From the NCBI RefSeq assembly GCF_004125265.1, contig NZ_RDTE01000003.1:5208001-5272000 (forward strand): a stretch of DNA of 64,000 bases, in the 5' to 3' direction. Shown in pieces: positions 15,146-22,901 of this stretch (position 1 is the stretch's first letter; each line of letters starts with the position of its first letter). Origin of the DNA: Streptomyces lydicus. GTDB taxonomy: Bacteria; Actinomycetota; Actinomycetes; Streptomycetales; Streptomycetaceae. The translations under genes and the position numbers were made by a program. Under the pieces are notes generated by a model. It was given only the letters and a program-made list of their open reading frames with translations, ran no database searches and was not told the DNA's origin.

Positions 15146-16072
15146 TCAGAGGATCGCCACGGGTGCGACCGGTGCCCCGGAGCCTCCGACGAACGGTTCG
15201 GCCACCGCGGACAGCAGGAACGTCCAGCGTCCCGCCTCCGCGCAGGCCGTCGCCAGCTCCTCCAGATTCCAGTTCTGGCCCTGCGGCATGCCCATCTCGA
15301 CGAGATCGAGCGCATGGACCGGCATCCACAGGTCCTCGATCTCCGGCGGGAAGATCTCGAAGGTCAGGGTGTCGTTGGCGACCGCCGCGACATCGCGCGC
15401 GTGGAACCACTCCGGGGTGCGCAACGACAGCCCGGGTGACGGGAACGCGTAGGCCTGCCGGTCGCCGGCCAGGTAGTGCCGCAGCTGCCCGGTCCGTACG
15501 AGGACGATATCGCCGGCCCGTACCGCCGTCCCGGCCTGCTCCTCGGCGGCGTCCAGGTCTTCCGGTGTGACGGCGTGATCGCCGGGCAGTTGCCCGGTGC
15601 CGTGGGCACGGGCCACGTCCAGGAGGACGCCGCGGGAGACGATCGGGGTGGCCTTCTCCACGCCGAGGCAGGTGGCGCCGTGGTGGGCGGTGACCGAGTC
15701 GGCGGGGCGGTTGTTGTAGAGCCGTCCGGAGTGCGAGACATGGGCGAGGCCGTCCCAATGGGTGGCGGCCTGGAGGCCCATCGTGACCACGTCGTCCGTC
15801 GTCGCGACCGTGCCGGGGCCGAAGATCTCCTGGTTGACGGCGGTCATGGTGTGCAGCGGATTGACCCGGCCGGGGATCACCCCGGTCTGTACGCCGTCCT
15901 GTCGGAGCGGGAGGGCGAGCGGGATGCGGCGGCCGCTGCGGATGCCGGCGGCGGCCTCCCGTACGACCCGGTCGGTGATCAGGTTGAGGGTGCCGATCTC
16001 GTCGTCCGCCCCCCAACGCCCCCAGTTGTTCACGCGTTTGGCGATGTCGTGGAACTCGCGCGGCAGGGGCAT
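15146..16072 (-). CDS. Cyclase-family (kynurenine formamidase-like) metal hydrolase
   Basis: The start is at ATG 16072, preceded by GAGGAGGG. The 308-residue product begins MPLPREFHDIAKRVNNWGRWG. It carries the metal-binding signature variant ATHWDGLAHVSH (about 99-110), equivalent to the HxGTHxDxPxH motif of the COG1878 cyclase family, and IVLVRTGQLRHYL further on. Members hydrolyse amides or cyclic esters, so ring-lactone opening is a plausible role here. The gene is divergent from an SDR gene, and one shared operator (site 2) lies in the 107-bp gap, so both should respond to the same regulator. Confidence 0.82.
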   Translation of the reverse strand: MPLPREFHDIAKRVNNWGRWGADDEIGTLNLITDRVVREAAAGIRSGRRIPLALPLRQDGVQTGVIPGRVNPLHTMTAVNQEIFGPGTVATTDDVVTMGLQAATHWDGLAHVSHSGRLYNNRPADSVTAHHGATCLGVEKATPIVSRGVLLDVARAHGTGQLPGDHAVTPEDLDAAEEQAGTAVRAGDIVLVRTGQLRHYLAGDRQAYAFPSPGLSLRTPEWFHARDVAAVANDTLTFEIFPPEIEDLWMPVHALDLVEMGMPQGQNWNLEELATACAEAGRWTFLLSAVAEPFVGGSGAPVAPVAIL

Positions 16073-16142
16073 GGGCCCTCCTCGGGATGGCCGGGATCGG
16101 TACGCCCCGGGTCTTGTGTTCGTCCGGTGTCTGCTCAAAAAT

Positions 16143-16157
16143 CTAACGGTCCGTCAG
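16143..16157. promoter_or_regulatory. TetR-type palindromic operator, site 2 (divergent)
   Basis: CTAACGGTCCGTCAG lies between the divergent cyclase and SDR genes, with flanking T and A extending the dyad. It has one mismatch in the left arm compared with the consensus CTGACGnnnCGTCAG. Confidence 0.82.
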
Positions 16158-16179
16158 AAACTGCGGGAAGGGTCACGGC

Positions 16180-17088
16180 ATGGGGAACTTCTTGGCCGGC
16201 AAAGTGATCGCCGTAACGGGGGCGGGCCGCGGTATCGGCCGGGCGGTGGCACTCGCCTGCGCGGACCAGGGCGCCAAGGTGATCGTCAACGACTACGGCG
16301 TTTCCATCGACGGCGCCGGCCCCAGCAGCGAGGTCGCCGAATCGGTGGTGAAGGAGATCGAGGCCGCCGGGGGCGTGGCGGTCGCGGTGGCCGACGACGT
16401 GTCGACCATGGCCGGCGGGCAGCGGATCGTGGACACCGCGCTGGCGCAGTACGGACGGATCGACGGCGTGGTGTGCGTGGCCGGGATCCTGCGGGAACGG
16501 ATGCTCTTCAACATGTCCGAGGAGGAGTGGGACCCGGTGGTCGCCACCCACCTGAAGGGGACGTTCACGGTCTTCCGGGCGGCGTCGGCCGTCATGCGCC
16601 GGCAAGGTTCGGGCACCCTGGTGGGCTTCACCAGCGGGAACCACCAGGGCTCGGTGTCCCAGGCCAACTACGCGTCCGCGAAGGGCGGAATCATCTCGCT
16701 GGTGCGGAGCGCCGCGCTGGGGCTGCACAAATACGGGGTGACGGCCAATGCGGTGGCTCCGGTGGCGCGGACGCGGATGTCGGCGAACGTACCGATGAAG
16801 CTGACGGAGATCGGCGAACCGGAGGATGTGGCGGCGCTGGTCGTCTATCTGCTGAGCGACCGGGCCAGGGAGGTCACCGGCCAGGTGTACACGGTCGCCG
16901 GTCCCAAGATCGCCGTGTGGGCCCAGCCGAGGGAGCTTCGCTCCGTGTACGCCGACGGGGGCGGCTGGACCCCGGAGCGGGTGGCGGAGGTGCTGCCGGG
17001 GTCGGTCGGGGCGGACCCCATGCCGATGCTGGCGCAGCTTTCGGAGATGGCGAGGGCGGCGGAAGCGGAGGGGCGGCCGAACGCGTAG
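16180..17088 (+). CDS. SDR-family 3-hydroxyacyl-CoA / hydroxysteroid-type dehydrogenase
   Basis: The 302-residue protein has the NAD(P) motif TGAGRGIG (13-20), a DDV pair, a catalytic serine in FTSGNHQG and the YASAK Tyr/Lys pair. It is longer than classical SDRs and, like the peroxisomal MFE-2 dehydrogenase half, has an extended C-terminus (VWAQPRELRSVYADGGGWTPE). This suggests oxidation of a 3-hydroxyacyl-CoA during beta-oxidation. It starts 22 bp from operator site 2. The acyl-CoA dehydrogenase at 17441 lies 352 bp downstream on the same strand. Confidence 0.88.
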   Translation: MGNFLAGKVIAVTGAGRGIGRAVALACADQGAKVIVNDYGVSIDGAGPSSEVAESVVKEIEAAGGVAVAVADDVSTMAGGQRIVDTALAQYGRIDGVVCVAGILRERMLFNMSEEEWDPVVATHLKGTFTVFRAASAVMRRQGSGTLVGFTSGNHQGSVSQANYASAKGGIISLVRSAALGLHKYGVTANAVAPVARTRMSANVPMKLTEIGEPEDVAALVVYLLSDRAREVTGQVYTVAGPKIAVWAQPRELRSVYADGGGWTPERVAEVLPGSVGADPMPMLAQLSEMARAAEAEGRPNA

Positions 17089-17100
17089 GTCTTCCCTGCG

Positions 17101-17136
17101 TTTTTGGCTTTCCCGCCGTGGGGGTTTGTCGCCGTT
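17101..17136 (+). repeat. 36-bp direct repeat, copy 1
   Basis: A 36-base sequence beginning TTTTTGGCTTTCCCGCCGTG and ending TTGTCGCCGTT recurs exactly at 17235-17270. Each copy is followed by a CGCCTGCGGCGGGC-GGGTCCGCTGCGCGGGG block (17169-17198 and 17272-17303), so a composite unit is partly duplicated. No coding frame is evident in the 350-bp gap. Confidence 0.85.
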
Positions 17137-17234
17137 TTCCGCCCGCTGCCGCGGTGCGCCCGCCGTTTCGCCTGCGGCGGGCGGGTCCGCTGCGCGGGGT
17201 CGCTGCGCGGGTTCGCTGCGCTTTGCTCGGGCCG

Positions 17235-17270
17235 TTTTTGGCTTTCCCGCCGTGGGGGTTTGTCGCCGTT
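17235..17270 (+). repeat. 36-bp direct repeat, copy 2
   Basis: This is the exact second copy of the 17101-17136 sequence, 134 bp downstream and in the same orientation, between the SDR and acyl-CoA dehydrogenase genes. The identity over a run of T and C-rich sequence is striking for a high-GC genome. Confidence 0.85.
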
Positions 17271-17440
17271 GCGCCTGCGGCGGGCCGGGTCCGCTGCGCG
17301 GGGCTGTGGGTGCGGTGACGGTCCTCCGGGGCCTGGTGTGTGGACTGCTTCGCTTTACGTCCCCACACCAGGCCCCTCCGGCCCGTCCCCTCCCGTGGAT
17401 GGATAAGTGATCGTGGTGGGGGCGGGCGTGGGAGGTTTTG

Positions 17441-18634
17441 GTGGACTTTGAGTTCGGGAGTGGGGACGAGGGGTTTCGGGCGGAGGCTCGTGAGTGGCTT
17501 GGGGGGCATCTCGTCGGTGAGTACGCCGCGTTGGCGGGGTGTGGGGGGCCGGGGAGTGAGCACGAGGGGGCCGAGGGACGGCGGGCGTGGGAGCGGGAGT
17601 TGGGGGCTGGTGGGTGGATCGGGCTCGGGTGGGAGGGGGCTGAGGGGGCGTATGGGAACCGTACGGCGAGCCTGACCCAGCAGGTGGTGTGGGCCGAGGA
17701 GTATGCGCGGGCCAGGGCGCCGGGGCGGGTGGGGCACATCGGGGAGAACCTGCTGGCGCCGACGCTGCTCGTGTACGGGGATGAGGCGCAGCGGCGGCGG
17801 TTTCTGCCGGCCATCGCCCGGGGGGAGGAGCTGTGGTGCCAGGGCTACAGCGAGCCGGACGCGGGGTCGGATCTGGCGGGGCTGCGGACGGTGGCGGTCC
17901 GGGACGGTGCCGGCTATCGCGTCAGCGGGCAGAAGATCTGGACGTCGCTGGCCGGGGAGGCCGACTGGTGCTTTGTGCTGGCGCGGACGGATCCGGCCGA
18001 GCGGCGCCATCGTGGGCTCTCGTTCCTGCTGGTGGCGATGGATCAGCCGGGACGCATCGAGGTGCGGCCGATCCGGCAGATGTCGGGGACGGCGGAGTTC
18101 AACGAGGTGTTCTTCGACGGGGCGGTGGCCGGGCAGGTGGTGGGCGGGGAGGGCGCGGGCTGGCGGGTGGCCATGGGGCTGCTCGCGCGCGAGCGCGGGG
18201 TGTCCACCCTCGTCCAGCAGATCGGGTTCGCGGCGGAGCTGGCCGAGGTCGTCGGGGAGGCGCTGCGCTGCGGTGCGCTGCGGGACCCGGTGCTGCGTGA
18301 CCAGCTCGTCCGTCAGTGGGCCGAGCTGAAGGTCATGCGGTGGAACGCGCTGCGGACCCTGGGAGCGGCCGGGGACGCCGGTGCGCCGAGTGTGGCGAAG
18401 CTGCTCTGGGGCGGCTGGCACCAGCGGCTCGGGGAGCTGGCGATGCGGGTGCGCGGGGCCGCCGCGGCGCTGGGACCCGCCGACTGGACCGCGCAGGCGC
18501 CGTACGAACTCGACGCGCTGCAGCGGCTGTTCCTGTTCACCCGGGCCGACACCCTCTACGGCGGCTCGGACGAGATCCAGCGGAACATCATCGCCGAGCG
18601 GGTGCTCGGCCTGCCCAGAGTGGAGCGGATGTGA
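17441..18634 (+). CDS. Acyl-CoA dehydrogenase, FadE30-like
   Basis: The start is GTG 17441, five bases after GGAGG (17431-17435); an in-frame TTG at 17438 is too close to that site. The protein is 397 residues long. ELWCQGYSEPDAGSDLAGL, QKIWTSLAGEADWCFVLAR, GTAEFNEVFFD and YGGSDEIQRNIIAERVLGLP are seen in order. The base position before the QR motif is Gly; a glutamate in ARERGVST is the likely base. The N-terminal GGPGSEHEG and the overall pattern recall mycobacterial FadE30, which acts on HIP-CoA from the steroid C and D rings (comparison from memory). Its stop overlaps the next gene by four bases, so it is coupled to the alcohol dehydrogenase. Confidence 0.9.
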   Translation: MDFEFGSGDEGFRAEAREWLGGHLVGEYAALAGCGGPGSEHEGAEGRRAWERELGAGGWIGLGWEGAEGAYGNRTASLTQQVVWAEEYARARAPGRVGHIGENLLAPTLLVYGDEAQRRRFLPAIARGEELWCQGYSEPDAGSDLAGLRTVAVRDGAGYRVSGQKIWTSLAGEADWCFVLARTDPAERRHRGLSFLLVAMDQPGRIEVRPIRQMSGTAEFNEVFFDGAVAGQVVGGEGAGWRVAMGLLARERGVSTLVQQIGFAAELAEVVGEALRCGALRDPVLRDQLVRQWAELKVMRWNALRTLGAAGDAGAPSVAKLLWGGWHQRLGELAMRVRGAAAALGPADWTAQAPYELDALQRLFLFTRADTLYGGSDEIQRNIIAERVLGLPRVERM

Positions 18635-19701
18635 GAGGTGTCGTGTTCGACGGCGAGCAGCCCCGGGTCGTGGACGACCTGGAGGTGCGGGAGCCGGGAC
18701 CGGGCGAGGTGCTGGTCGGTATCCGGGCCGCGGGGCTGTGCCACAGCGACCTGTCGGTGGTCGACGGGACCATTCCGTTCCCGGTGCCGGTGGTGCTGGG
18801 GCACGAGGGGGCGGGGGTGGTCGAGGCCGTGGGCGCGGGCGTCGGCCATGTGGTGCCCGGCGATCATGTCGCGCTGTCGACGCTGGCCAACTGCGGGGCG
18901 TGCGCGGAGTGCGACCGGGGGCGGCCGACGATGTGCCGGAAGGCGATCGGAATGCCCCAGAAGCCGTTCCGCCGGGGCGAATCCGAGCTGTTCAGCTTCG
19001 CGTCGAACTCGGCGTTCGCGGAGCGTACGGTCGTCAAGGCGGTGCAGGCGGTGAAGATCGCCGAGGATATTCCGCTGACGTCGGCCGCGCTGATCGGGTG
19101 CGGGGTGCTGACCGGGGTCGGGGCGGTGCTCAACCGGGCGAGGGTGGACCGGGGCGACTCGGTCGTGGTGATCGGGGCCGGCGGTATCGGCCTCAACGTC
19201 CTCCAGGGGGCGCGGATCGCCGGGGCGTCGGTGATCGTGGCGGTGGACGCCAACCCCGCGAAGGAGGCGGTGGCGCGGCAGTTCGGGGCGACCCACTTCA
19301 TCGACGCGTCGGCGGCGTTGGACGGCGTCAAGGCGGTGAAGGAGATCCTGCCGACCGGCGCCGACCATGCCTTCGAATGCGTGGGCAGCACCCGGCTGAT
19401 CCGGCAGGCCGTCGACCTGCTGGACCGGCACGGCCAGGCGGTGCTGCTCGGGGTGCCGCCGGCCACCGCGGAGGCCTCGTTCCGGGTGTCGTCGATGTAT
19501 CTCGACAAGTCGATCCTGGGCTGCCGCTACGGGTCGGCCCGCCCGCAGCGCGACATCGCGCTCTACGCCCGGCTCTACCGCGAAGGACGGCTGCTGCTCG
19601 ACGAGTTGGTGACGAAGACCTATCCGGTGGAGGACTTCGCGAAGGCGGCGGACGACGCCCATCACGGGCGGGTGGCGCGGGCGGTGCTGACCTTCGGGTG
19701 A
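18631..19701 (+). CDS. Zinc-dependent alcohol dehydrogenase (class III-like, MDR)
   Basis: The 356-residue protein begins at GTG 18631 within GTGA, overlapping the upstream stop. The catalytic zinc ligands are C37, H58 (GHEGAG) and C157 (GCGVLTG). The structural zinc loop has four cysteines, C88, C91, C94 and C102. The cofactor site is VVVIGAGGIGLN. Proteins of this type oxidise primary alcohols, or in actinomycetes thiol-aldehyde adducts, with NAD. Coupling to a FadE30-like gene suggests an alcohol intermediate in the same pathway. It may supply the aldehyde handled by the ALDH at 59732. Confidence 0.9.
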   Translation: MRGVVFDGEQPRVVDDLEVREPGPGEVLVGIRAAGLCHSDLSVVDGTIPFPVPVVLGHEGAGVVEAVGAGVGHVVPGDHVALSTLANCGACAECDRGRPTMCRKAIGMPQKPFRRGESELFSFASNSAFAERTVVKAVQAVKIAEDIPLTSAALIGCGVLTGVGAVLNRARVDRGDSVVVIGAGGIGLNVLQGARIAGASVIVAVDANPAKEAVARQFGATHFIDASAALDGVKAVKEILPTGADHAFECVGSTRLIRQAVDLLDRHGQAVLLGVPPATAEASFRVSSMYLDKSILGCRYGSARPQRDIALYARLYREGRLLLDELVTKTYPVEDFAKAADDAHHGRVARAVLTFG

Positions 19702-19753
19702 GGTGCGCCGGCGGGCTCCGGCCCGGTCCTGAGGAACTCTGGCCTCTGGCGGA

Positions 19754-20479
19754 TCACTCCGTTACGGGCAGGCACTCGGCGAGCAGGGCGACGATGTCGC
19801 GCCAGGCCCGCTGCGCGTGCTGTGGATGGTAGCCGACGCCGGGGCGCGTGGTGTGGCCGACCGGTGGGTGGTGGAAGGCGTGCAGGGCTCCGCCGTAGAC
19901 CGCGAGGCGCCAGTCGACGCCCGCGGCCTGCATCTCGGCGGTGAACGCGTCCCGTTGCGCGGGCGGCATGATCGGGTCTTCCGACCCGACCCCGGCCCAC
20001 ACCGGGCAGCGGATGCGCGCCGCCTCGCCCGGCCGGCCCGTGGTCAGTGCGTTGACCGTCCCGATCGCACGCAGGTTGACGCCGTGGCGCCCGAGTTCCA
20101 GCGCGATCGCACCCCCGGTGCCGTAGCCGACGGCGGCGATCCGGTCGGGGTCGGCCCGCGGTTCGGCACGCAACACGTCGAGCGCCGCGTGGCCGATGCC
20201 CCGCATCCGGTCGGGGTCGGCGAGCAGCGGCATGCAACGGGCCAGCATCTCCTCGGGGTCGCCCAGATAGCGCCCGCCGTGGAGGTCGAAGGCCAGCGCC
20301 ACGTATCCCAGCTCGGCCAGGGCATCGGCCCGGCGGCGCTCGACGTCGCTGAGCCCCGTCCCCTCGGGTCCGATCAGGACCGCGGGCCGGCGGCCGGCAC
20401 CGGTGGGGAGCGCGAGGTGCCCGGTCATCGTGAGGGCGTCGGCCGGGTAGGTGACCGTGCGCGTGGTGATCGTCGACAT
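19754..20479 (-). CDS. Dienelactone-hydrolase-like alpha/beta protein lacking the nucleophile
   Basis: The 241-residue protein has a DLH-family fold: GPEGTGLSDVERRRADALAELGYVALAFDLHG near the N-terminus, an acid in GSEDP (D168) and a histidine in GGALHAFHH (H200). The nucleophile elbow normally reads GYCxGG, but here it reads GYGTGG (118-123), so the cysteine position is Gly120. The change is clear in the DNA. It may be a non-catalytic or metal/other-nucleophile relative. It lies 120 bp after the flavin reductase gene on the same strand and is probably co-transcribed from operator site 3. Confidence 0.82.
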   Translation of the reverse strand: MSTITTRTVTYPADALTMTGHLALPTGAGRRPAVLIGPEGTGLSDVERRRADALAELGYVALAFDLHGGRYLGDPEEMLARCMPLLADPDRMRGIGHAALDVLRAEPRADPDRIAAVGYGTGGAIALELGRHGVNLRAIGTVNALTTGRPGEAARIRCPVWAGVGSEDPIMPPAQRDAFTAEMQAAGVDWRLAVYGGALHAFHHPPVGHTTRPGVGYHPQHAQRAWRDIVALLAECLPVTE

Positions 20480-20598
20480 GAGGCCGGACGGTAGTGACCG
20501 GCGAGCCCGGTGGGGCCGGTGTTCACTGCGGGCGGATGGTGGGACCCCATGTACCCGCCGCCCACCGCCGCTTCAGTACGCCACCGCACCGGCCGTGC

Positions 20599-21231
20599 TC
20601 ACCCGCGGAGCTGCCTGAAGGCGCCCCGGTGGAAGAGCAGCGGGCCGTCCTCGGTGGTGGCCGGGTCCGTGCCGAGGGCTTCGACGCGGCCGACCACGAT
20701 CAGGTGGTCGCCGCCGGTGTGCACGGCCTGGATCGTGCAGTCGATCCAGGCGGGGACGTCCGCCAGCCGGGGCGAGCCGGTCGCGGGGGCGGCCCCGTAG
20801 CCGACCCCGGCGAACTTGTCGCCGCCGCTGACCGCGAACGCCCGGCACAGTTCGCCCTGTGCGGCGCCGAGGATGTTGACGCAGAAGACCCCGGCGCGGG
20901 CGATCCGCGGCCAGGTGGTCGACGTGCGCGCCACCATGAACGTCACCAGTGGCGGGTCGAGGGAGAGCGAGGCGAAGGACTGGCAGGCGAAACCGGCCGG
21001 TCCCGGCTCGCCGGGGGAGGTGATGACCGTGACGCCGCTGGCGAAGTGCCCGAGGACGGAGCGGAATGCGGCCGGGTCCAAGGGGGCGCGCTCGTCGTCG
21101 CGTACGGCGCGCAGTGCGGGGCGCGGGCGTGGCCCGGTGGGTGCGCCGGCCGGTGCGGCGGCCGTGGTGGGCGCGCCGACGGAGCGCAGGTACCGCACGG
21201 CCGTGGCCGCCATTGCAGCGTGTCCCATCAT
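20599..21231 (-). CDS. Flavin reductase (FMN-binding split barrel, HsaB-like)
   Basis: The 210-residue protein carries the flavin reductase core: FRSVLGHFASGVTVIT, GFACQSFASLSLDPPLVTFMV and FCVNILGAAQGELCRAFA. The end region has DHLIVVGRVEAL. Such enzymes supply reduced FMN to a partner monooxygenase, as HsaB does for HsaA in steroid catabolism. No HsaA-type partner is visible in this window. Two adjacent ATGs (21231, 21228) are possible starts; GAAGG lies just before them. Operator site 3 sits only 14 bp upstream. Confidence 0.88.
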   Translation of the reverse strand: MMGHAAMAATAVRYLRSVGAPTTAAAPAGAPTGPRPRPALRAVRDDERAPLDPAAFRSVLGHFASGVTVITSPGEPGPAGFACQSFASLSLDPPLVTFMVARTSTTWPRIARAGVFCVNILGAAQGELCRAFAVSGGDKFAGVGYGAAPATGSPRLADVPAWIDCTIQAVHTGGDHLIVVGRVEALGTDPATTEDGPLLFHRGAFRQLRG

Positions 21232-21244
21232 GCCTTCATTGAAT

Positions 21245-21259
21245 CTGATGGTTCATCAG
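21245..21259. promoter_or_regulatory. TetR-type palindromic operator, site 3
   Basis: CTGATGGTTCATCAG is a near-perfect dyad (TCTGATG-CATCAGA with flanks). It is the least GC-rich copy, with the C/G at positions 5 and 11 changed together to T/A so symmetry is kept. It controls the flavin reductase. Confidence 0.78.
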
Positions 21260-21434
21260 ATGTGAAGGTGTGCGGGGCGGCGGCCACCCGCACGTGTGGT
21301 TTGCCGGGCGATCGGGGCCGGTCTCGGAGGAATCGCGGGAGATTGAGGGGCAGATTCCTGATTGCGTGTCGACCGCACGGGCAGCGTCCGCCTCGGCCGC
21401 GTCCGTAGCCGAACACGGGGGAGAGTTCCGGTAC

Positions 21435-22031
21435 ATGGCCGATGGGACACCGTCGTCAGCTTCGTCCGCCGCGTCACCACCCACCTTCGACGAGGTCTTC
21501 TGCGGGCTGTTGCCCCGGCTCTACCGGAGGGCGGTGATGCTGGCCGGATCGAGACAGTCCGCGGAGGACGTGGTGCATGAGGCCTACCTCAAACTCGCCG
21601 CCCGTCCACAGCGCTTCCTCGCCCATCCGGAGCCGTACGCCTACGCCTTCACCGCCGTACTCAACGTGGCCCGGGACGCCTATCGCAAGGACCGGCGCCA
21701 GGTGCTGGTCGACGCGATGGACGGGGTCGAGGAATCCGGTACGGGCCGGGCGGGCGGTGGCGCCGGTGCGGGGGTCGGCGGGGTGGGCGGCGGCTGGGAC
21801 GGCGGGGTGGAGCAGCGGCAGGCCGAGATCGAAGCGGTGCGGCTGCTGGGGAAGCTGTCACACCGGCAGGCCGGGATCGTCATCCTGGTCGACCTCGATG
21901 GCTACACCCTCGACCAGGCCGCGAAGATCATGAAGGTGCACCGTGGTACCGCCGCCCGCCATCGCGCCCGTGCGCTGGACAGGCTGCGCGCCTACCTCGT
22001 GGCATCGGAGCACGGGCAGGCGGGGAGGTGA
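21435..22031 (+). CDS. ECF-type RNA polymerase sigma factor
   Basis: The 198-residue protein has region 2 in FDEVFCGLLPRLYRRAVMLAGSRQSAEDVVHEAYLKLAAR and region 4 in HRQAGIVILVDLDGYTLDQAAKIMKVHRGTAARHRARALDRLR. The two are joined by a glycine-rich linker (GGGAGAGVGGVGGG). The start is ATG 21435 after GGGGGAGAG. The next gene overlaps by four bases and encodes a single-pass membrane protein, the usual arrangement for a sigma and its membrane-bound regulator. Region 4's helix-turn-helix is unusual in having HRGTAARH. No target promoter motif could be set from this window. Confidence 0.88.
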   Translation: MADGTPSSASSAASPPTFDEVFCGLLPRLYRRAVMLAGSRQSAEDVVHEAYLKLAARPQRFLAHPEPYAYAFTAVLNVARDAYRKDRRQVLVDAMDGVEESGTGRAGGGAGAGVGGVGGGWDGGVEQRQAEIEAVRLLGKLSHRQAGIVILVDLDGYTLDQAAKIMKVHRGTAARHRARALDRLRAYLVASEHGQAGR

Positions 22032-22690
22032 GCGGCGCGGTGGGTGTGGGGCCACGGTACGACGGCGGTGCGGGCTCAGCGGGCGGCGGCCGGGACTTCG
22101 GCGGCGGCCGGGGCGGCGGCGCCGGGGACGATGACGCCGAGGCGCTGCTGCGGGCGCGGCTGCGGCTCGCGGACGAACAGATCGAGACACCGCCCGGCCT
22201 GTGGGACCGCGTCAGGGCCTCCGGCGCCGCGCCGGCCCCCGCCGTGGTCGCACTGCCCCGGAGACGGCCGTACGCGGTCGCGCTCGTGGTGGCGGCGGTG
22301 GCCGTGGTGGCGCTGGGGGTGTGGTGGCTGGTGCGTCCCGAACCCGTCACGCTCCGGCCGGCCGGCCCGCCCCCGACGGTGAAGATCACGGTCTACAACA
22401 GTGAACAGGCCTGCCGTACGGGCCGCTCCCTGGAGTGCGCCCTACGGCTGGCCAGGGACCCGCGCGCCGAGTACGCCGCGCGCGGCAACTCCGCCGGCCG
22501 GGTCTGGCACGGCGATGACCTGGCCGCGCACTGTGTGGTGACCGACGGCCGGATGGTCCGCGACGAAGCGGGCGTCACCTCCACCCGCTGGTATCTGGTC
22601 ACCAGCGGGCAGGGGGTGCGGGGGTGGCTGCCGGGGGTGCGGACACGGAACACCCGTGAGGTGCCGGAGTGTCCGGCGGGGCAGGAGTAG
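22028..22690 (+). CDS. Single-pass membrane protein, probable sigma-factor partner
   Basis: GTG 22028 overlaps the sigma-factor stop (GTGA). The 220-residue product has a glycine-rich start, an acidic cytoplasmic segment (EALLRARLRLADEQIETPPGLWDRVR, cut here for brevity), a membrane helix near 83-102 (VALVVAAVAVVALGVWWLV) and an outside domain with three cysteines. There is no HRRhelix ZAS motif, so it is not a classic zinc anti-sigma. Its position and translational coupling still make an anti-sigma or sensor role most likely. Confidence 0.7.
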   Translation: MSGAVGVGPRYDGGAGSAGGGRDFGGGRGGGAGDDDAEALLRARLRLADEQIETPPGLWDRVRASGAAPAPAVVALPRRRPYAVALVVAAVAVVALGVWWLVRPEPVTLRPAGPPPTVKITVYNSEQACRTGRSLECALRLARDPRAEYAARGNSAGRVWHGDDLAAHCVVTDGRMVRDEAGVTSTRWYLVTSGQGVRGWLPGVRTRNTREVPECPAGQE

Positions 22691-22901
22691 GTGGTCTTCC
22701 GCGCCTCGGGTTCGGGGCTTCGGTCTCTGCGTGACGGGTTCGGGCTTCGTCCCTGCGTGGCGGGTTCGCGGCTTCCCGCCCCGGTGGGGCCGGCTCGGCT
22801 CTCCTGGCGCGTGCGGCTCGGGTGTTTCAGCTCCGGGGGTGTTTCAGCTCCGGGGGTGTTCGGCTCGGGGCTTCCGCTCTGTTGTGCCGACCCGGCTCGG
22901 G
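22691..22901. repeat. Intergenic direct repeats between convergent genes
   Basis: The gap is made of short tandem units. A roughly 30-bp TCGGG-CTTCG-CTGCGTG unit occurs near 22700-22770, and GTGTTTCAGCTCCGGGG occurs twice in a row (22822-22855). It may end transcription from both sides. No gene is seen. Confidence 0.6.

Noticed and set aside
17438..17443. TTG start for the FadE30-like gene
   Set aside because: Only two bases separate it from GGAGG; the next codon GTG 17441 has better spacing.
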